64,000 bases of DNA from contig NZ_FOWC01000017.1 in NCBI RefSeq assembly GCF_900115345.1, forward strand, positions 115,284-179,283, in the 5' to 3' direction. Below are positions 54,679 through 64,000 of this stretch, piece after piece; the stretch's first letter is position 1, and each line of letters begins with the position of its first letter. A model generated the notes under the pieces. That model was not told where the DNA came from, searched no databases, and saw only the letters and a program-made list of their open reading frames with translations. This stretch comes from Amycolatopsis rubida. GTDB lineage: Bacteria > Actinomycetota > Actinomycetes > Mycobacteriales > Pseudonocardiaceae. Both the position numbers and the translations under genes were made by a program.

Positions 54679-55668
54679 CTAGACCGTGGCCGGGCGCAGT
54701 CGCTGCAGGCCCGCGGCGAGCACGATCACCACGCCGACCACGATCAGCTGGACGTTCGAATCGACGTCGTTGAGCTGGAGGATGTTGTCGAGCACTCCGA
54801 CCAGCAGGGCGCCCGCGACGGTGCCGGACACCGACCCGCGCCCGCCGGACAGGCTGGTCCCGCCGATCACGACGGCCGCGATGGCGTTGAGCTCGTAACC
54901 GGTGCCGTCGTTGGGCCCGCCGAAGTTGTACTGTCCCGCGTGGACGATCCCGGCCAGCGCGGCGAGCAGCCCGCACAGGCCGAAGACCAGCACTTTCACC
55001 CGGATCACCGGCACCCCGGACAGCACTGCGGCCTTTTCGTTGCCGCCGATCGCGTACACGTGCCGCGAGAACGCGCTCGCCCGCAGCACCAGCACCGCGA
55101 GCGCCGCGACCACCACGAAGAACAGCGCCGGGATCGGCACCACTCCGCCGAACGTCCGCTCGCCCAGCAGCGAGAACGGAACCGGAGCTTGGCCGGGCCC
55201 CGTGCCGTAGGTGATCGAAACGCCCTCGCCGCCGGACCACATCCGCGCGATCCCGCGGGCGATCTGCATCCCGGCGAGCGTCACGATGAACGACTGGATC
55301 CGGAACCGCGCGCTCGCGATCCCTTGCAGCAGCCCGAAACCGAAGCCGAGCGCGAGGACCGTCAGCACTCCCGGCACGAGTCCCCAGCCGCCGCTGGTGA
55401 GCAGCAGCGCGACGCCGACGCTGGCCAGCCCCATCACCGAGCCCACCGACAGGTCGATGCCGCCGACCAGGATCACCAGTGTCATGCCCACCGCGATGAT
55501 GCCGATCTCGGAGATCGCGCGGACGACGTTGAACAGGTTGCCGCTGCCGAGAAACACCAGCTCCCCGTCGCGGTGCGGGGAGAAGACGATCGCGGCGGCG
55601 AACACCAGCACGAGCCCGAAGACGCTCTGGAACCGGAACACCGCGGCCAGCACGGCGCGCCCGTTCAC
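54679..55668 (-). CDS. Sugar ABC transporter permease (RbsC-like)
   Basis: A 329-residue permease of the BPD_transp_2 family with about 8-10 helices. EIGIIAVGMTLVILVGGIDL then SVGSVMGL, and NAIAAVVIGGTSLSGGRGS are the characteristic conserved segments of RbsC/XylH proteins. GTG at 55668 overlaps the ATPase stop (GTGA), and longer starts would lie inside the ATPase gene. It forms the membrane channel of the importer. Confidence 0.94.
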   Translation of the reverse strand: MNGRAVLAAVFRFQSVFGLVLVFAAAIVFSPHRDGELVFLGSGNLFNVVRAISEIGIIAVGMTLVILVGGIDLSVGSVMGLASVGVALLLTSGGWGLVPGVLTVLALGFGFGLLQGIASARFRIQSFIVTLAGMQIARGIARMWSGGEGVSITYGTGPGQAPVPFSLLGERTFGGVVPIPALFFVVVAALAVLVLRASAFSRHVYAIGGNEKAAVLSGVPVIRVKVLVFGLCGLLAALAGIVHAGQYNFGGPNDGTGYELNAIAAVVIGGTSLSGGRGSVSGTVAGALLVGVLDNILQLNDVDSNVQLIVVGVVIVLAAGLQRLRPATV

Positions 55669-57194
55669 CGGACGTCTCCCATCGACGCGGCGAGCAGTTC
55701 CGCCTCGCCGGCCTGGGCCGTGTCCAGTTCGTGCACGCTGCGCCCGCCGCGCAGCACCACCACGCGGTCGCACACGCCGACCAGCTCCGCCGGTTCCGAC
55801 GAGGCCAGCAGCACCCCGACCCCGCTCCGCGCGGCCTCGCCGAGCAGCCGGTAGATCTCCGCCTTCGCCCCCACGTCCACCCCGCGCGTCGGCTCGTCCA
55901 GCAACAGCAGCACCGGCTCGGTGAGCAAAGCCCGGCCCAGCACCACTTTCTGCTGATTCCCGCCGGACAGCGAGCCCACCGGATCGGCGAGCGACCCCAG
56001 TTTCACCCCGAGCCGCCCGGCTTCCTCCCCGGCCACCGTCCGCTCGCGCCCGCCGGGGACGATGCCGAACCGCGCCAACCGGTCCACAATGGACAGCGCG
56101 GTGTTCGCCACGACGGAATGCTCCAGCGCCAGCCCCGCGATGCGCCGGTCCTCGGGCACGAACGCGATCCCCGACCGCAGCGACCGCCGCGGCGAGCGCG
56201 GCCGGAACTCCTTGCCGCGCAGGAAAATCCGCCCGCTGACCGCCGTGCCGCCGGACGCGCCGTACAGCGTCTCCAGCAGTTCGGTCCGTCCCGCGCCGAG
56301 CAATCCGGCGATACCGACGATCTCGCCGGCCCGCACCGTGAGACTGATCCCGTCCGGTTCCCGCCGCCCGGCGCGCGGCCGCAGCACGAGATCCTCGACG
56401 CGAAGCACCTCGTCCTGATTCGGCGAGGGCACGCTGTCCGCGCGGAACAGCAGGTGCACCGGACGGCCCACCATCGCCTCCGCGGCCCGCTCGGCAGTCA
56501 GCTCCGCCGCGCCGAACTCCGCGACGACCTCGCCGTTGCGCAGCACCGTCGCCCGGTCCGCGATCCGCCCGATCTCGTCCATCCGGTGCGACACGTAGAC
56601 AATCGCCGCCCCGTCCGCGCGCAGCTGGCCGATGACCGTGAACAGCCGCTCCGCCTCGCGCGGCGACAGCGCCGACGTGGGTTCGTCCATCAGCAGGATC
56701 CGCGCGTCCAGCGACAGGGCTTTCGCGATGGTGACCAGCTGCTGTTCGCCGGTCCGCAACCGTTCGACCGGCGTGCGCGGGTCGAGGTCGACGCCGGAGC
56801 GTTCCAGCACCTCGCGCGTGGCCGCGACCATCCGCCGCCGGTCGGCCGTGCCGCCGCGGGTGCGCGGCTCGCGGCCGAGAAAAACGTTCTCCGCCACCGA
56901 AAGCGCGGGAACGAGGTCCAGTTCCTGGTGGATCATCGCGACCCCGGCGCGGCGCGCGTCGGCCGGGCGGGCGAACCGGACCGCCTCCCCCGCGATCCGG
57001 ATCGCCCCCTCCCCGGCGGCGATCTCCCCCGACAAGATCTTCAGCAGCGTGGACTTGCCTGCCCCGTTCTCGCCGAGCAGCGCGTGCACCTCCCCCTTCA
57101 CCGCGGTGAAGTCCACCGCGCCCAGGGCACGCACCCCGCCGTAGGTCTTGCTGACGCCGGCCAGCTCGACCAGCGCGCCGCCGCCGTCTCCCAT
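55665..57194 (-). CDS. Sugar ABC transporter ATP-binding protein, double-domain (RbsA-like)
   Basis: A 509-residue protein with two fused nucleotide-binding domains. The first has Walker A GENGAGKST, signature-like LRTGEQQLVTIAKALS and Walker B ILLMDEPTSALS. The second begins near residue 245 with a degenerate Walker A (GLLGAGRTE, as usual in RbsA) and has LSGGNQQKVVLGRALL and LLLLDEPTRGVDV. ATG at 57194 is preferred over an upstream start at 57269 that would lie past the operator. First gene of the four-gene operon (ATPase, permease, binding protein, isomerase). Confidence 0.94.
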   Translation of the reverse strand: MGDGGGALVELAGVSKTYGGVRALGAVDFTAVKGEVHALLGENGAGKSTLLKILSGEIAAGEGAIRIAGEAVRFARPADARRAGVAMIHQELDLVPALSVAENVFLGREPRTRGGTADRRRMVAATREVLERSGVDLDPRTPVERLRTGEQQLVTIAKALSLDARILLMDEPTSALSPREAERLFTVIGQLRADGAAIVYVSHRMDEIGRIADRATVLRNGEVVAEFGAAELTAERAAEAMVGRPVHLLFRADSVPSPNQDEVLRVEDLVLRPRAGRREPDGISLTVRAGEIVGIAGLLGAGRTELLETLYGASGGTAVSGRIFLRGKEFRPRSPRRSLRSGIAFVPEDRRIAGLALEHSVVANTALSIVDRLARFGIVPGGRERTVAGEEAGRLGVKLGSLADPVGSLSGGNQQKVVLGRALLTEPVLLLLDEPTRGVDVGAKAEIYRLLGEAARSGVGVLLASSEPAELVGVCDRVVVLRGGRSVHELDTAQAGEAELLAASMGDVR

Positions 57195-57225
57195 GCCCGC
57201 CCTCTCGGCCCGCCCCACGTCGAGA

Positions 57226-57233
57226 AATCGATT
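57226..57233. promoter_or_regulatory. Candidate LacI-type operator of the sugar import operon
   Basis: AATCGATT, in the wider context GAAATCGATTACC, is a symmetrical core typical of LacI/GalR-family operators. It lies 32 bases upstream of the ATPase start. No LacI gene is present in this window. Confidence 0.5.
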
Positions 57234-57636
57234 ACCCGCGACGGTAGGGGCACCCCATCGGAGTGTCAAGGGTCACATTTTCTCCGCTCGGAGGAGCCTC
57301 GGCTCCGGTTCCGCCCGGCACGCTCCGCGCCGCCGCCTGAACTGCGGGTGACCCCTGTCCGACCCCCTGGAAACGCCGGGCCGTCCAGTCGCCTCCGCCC
57401 CTGGTCAGCCGGGCGTGATTTGTGGCATACCTCGCGATAAACGAGTCCCGGACGACGTGACACGAGCCGTTTTTGGCGGGTTCCTACAAACCGGCAGGCG
57501 CGGCATGCGTCATCCGCGACATTGGTGTACCCGGCGGTAAGGGAGCAATGTGTACGACGAAGACAGGCGACGTTCCGGCGGGTCCGGCGTCGCCTGCTGT
57601 GCGTGGTGCAGTCAGGTTCACTGGGAGGCTTTGTCC
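57234..57636. other. Intergenic region between the sugar operon and the carboxylase
   Basis: This 400-base divergent gap should contain promoters for both sides. It has several A/T-richer patches (57415-57440, 57470-57490) but no promoter pair I can defend. The carboxylase frame stays open upstream to 57550, but the GGGAGG site at 57623 supports the start at 57637. Confidence 0.5.
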
Positions 57637-63099
<5,463 letters not shown>

Positions 63100-63104
63100 G
63101 GTCG

Positions 63105-63148
63105 TCGTGAGTGCTGGTCCCGGCTCTCACCGGGGCCAGCACTCACGA
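63105..63148. repeat. Intergenic inverted repeat, family B copy 4
   Basis: Arms TCGTGAGTGCTGGTCCCGG (63105-63123) and its complement with one G-U pair (63130-63148) lie five bases after the carboxylase stop. A terminator role for the carboxylase is likely. Confidence 0.75.
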
Positions 63149-63186
63149 GGCCAGCCGAGGCGGTTCGCCTTGCGGGAGCGGGCAGC

Positions 63187-63240
63187 GGGGGTCGTGAGTG
63201 TTCGTCCCCGGTTCTCACCGGGACCAGCACTCACGACCCC
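63187..63240. repeat. Intergenic inverted repeat, family B copy 5, overlapping the dnaE stop
   Basis: GGGGTCGTGAGTG pairs with CACTCACGACCCC, and an inner CCGGT/ACCGG stem closes a TCTC loop, with a small bulge between. The right arm contains the dnaE stop codon (63231-63233). It faces the copy at 63105, giving a double hairpin between convergent genes. Confidence 0.7.
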
Positions 63241-64000
63241 ACCGTAATTCCCCGGATCGTCTTCACCTCGCCCAGCAGCGCCGGAGTCACCTTGACCGAG
63301 TACCCGTCCAGCGCGTAACGCCGCTCCCCCACGTGCAGGTGCACCGGCGTGTTCCCTTGGTGCGCCAGCAAAGCCTGCTTGAGCTCCAGCACCACCGGCA
63401 GCGTCACCTTCTCCGCCCGCGTGTGCAGCACCAGCGGCGTTTCCCCGAGTTCCGTCAGGTCCAGCGGCGCCAGCTCCGCCCCGAAGACCGACATTCTGTC
63501 CTCCCGCCAGTTGACCCGTCCCTTCACCAGCACCGCGTTGTCCTCCACCAGATCCGCCGCGCAGAACGCGTACGACTTGGCGAAGAACAGCACTTCGAGC
63601 GACGCGTCCAAATCCTCGACCGTGCAGATCGCCCACGGTTCGCCCTTCTTGTTCACCCGCCGCTCCAGCGAAGTGATCAACCCGGCGACGACGATCTCGC
63701 CCTCCTTCGGCGGATTGTCGATGATCGCCGCGATCGGACGGGGCGCGTGTTTGCGGAGGACGCCTTCGGCGCCGTCCAAGGGATGAGCTGAAACGTAGAG
63801 GCCGAGCATGTCCCGCTCATGCGCCAGCAACTGCTTGCGCGGCCACTCTTCGGCGGTGAATTTCAGGTGCGCCAACGGCGACGAGGCCGGTTCTGTGTTC
63901 TCGCCGCCGAAGAGGTCGAATTGGCCCATCGCTTCCTGGCGCTTGAGCGGCACCACGGCTTCCACCGCGTCCTCGTGCACCTGGATCATCGACAGCCGCG
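63231..64000 (-). CDS. dnaE: DNA polymerase III alpha subunit, C-terminal part (truncated by window edge)
   Basis: About 256 C-terminal residues of the replicative polymerase. Recognisable segments are KRQEAMGQFDLFGG, then EEWPRKQLLAHERDMLGLYV and SAHPLDGAEGVL (the end of the fingers/beta-binding part). The OB-fold follows with IVVAGLITSLERRVNKKGEP and DLDASLEVLFFAKSY. These match the DnaE1-type polymerase of actinobacteria. The frame continues past 64000, so the true start is outside the window; an internal ATG at 63989 is not a start. It ends within a family B hairpin. Confidence 0.95.
   Translation of the reverse strand, partial: RLSMIQVHEDAVEAVVPLKRQEAMGQFDLFGGENTEPASSPLAHLKFTAEEWPRKQLLAHERDMLGLYVSAHPLDGAEGVLRKHAPRPIAAIIDNPPKEGEIVVAGLITSLERRVNKKGEPWAICTVEDLDASLEVLFFAKSYAFCAADLVEDNAVLVKGRVNWREDRMSVFGAELAPLDLTELGETPLVLHTRAEKVTLPVVLELKQALLAHQGNTPVHLHVGERRYALDGYSVKVTPALLGEVKTIRGITVGS

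Overview
The window is 64 kb of very GC-rich, gene-dense DNA with GTG starts, ATGA/GTGA gene overlaps and short intergenic spaces. An SsgA-like sporulation/division protein, a GlgA/GlgM-GlgC pair, a single-chain multidomain acyl-CoA carboxylase and many GntR, TetR, MarR and LysR regulators point to a filamentous actinomycete, most likely Pseudonocardiaceae (Amycolatopsis or Saccharopolyspora-like). This placement is inferred from gene content. I saw no rRNA, tRNA, CRISPR array, phage or insertion sequence.

Layout. 0-5.7 kb: divergent MFS/TetR pair, a sugar isomerase-oxidoreductase operon, a GNAT enzyme and a FadR-type regulator. 5.7-16.2 kb: the most coherent system, one polarised operon for an oligopeptide-type ABC importer (with a fused permease-ATPase), an aldolase of the N-acetylneuraminate lyase family, a GH42 beta-galactosidase and a secreted GH33 sialidase. 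A consensus-like promoter and a perfect palindrome next to the FadR-type regulator give a control region, and I read the whole as a sialoglycan/galactoside utilisation locus. 16.2-24 kb: TauE exporter with GntR-UTRA regulator, a decayed SGNH hydrolase, a frameshifted glycosyltransferase, glycogen genes, a PrmC-like methyltransferase and a Usp protein. 24-34 kb: SRPBCC-acyl-CoA ligase fusion, a frameshifted LysR/LysE pair, MarR plus a DrrAB-like exporter, a class A PBP and a benzoate-CoA-ligase-like enzyme. 34-48 kb: anti-sigma/STAS module, GltB-like membrane enzyme, MarR pair, metH behind an S-adenosylhomocysteine riboswitch, an esterase, a flippase-like membrane protein, a glycosyltransferase, an aldo/keto reductase, a second STAS protein and the SsgA-like protein. 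48.8-57 kb: LysR/hydrolase/MFS module and a ribose-type sugar ABC importer with a fucose/arabinose-isomerase-like enzyme. 57.6-64 kb: the carboxylase and the 3' part of dnaE.

Non-coding structure is unusually rich. Two families of long, near-perfect intergenic inverted repeats recur (family A: 2129, 20032, 32191, 38149 and a half copy at 35472; family B: 17014, 23310, 48375, 63105, 63187). A third element, a 28-29 codon mini-ORF with a conserved MSAA..RI start and LLKE end, links genes in two unrelated ABC operons (10401 and 28338). Four genes carry frameshifts; these could be real decay or sequence error, except the SGNH gene, which also appears to have lost sequence.
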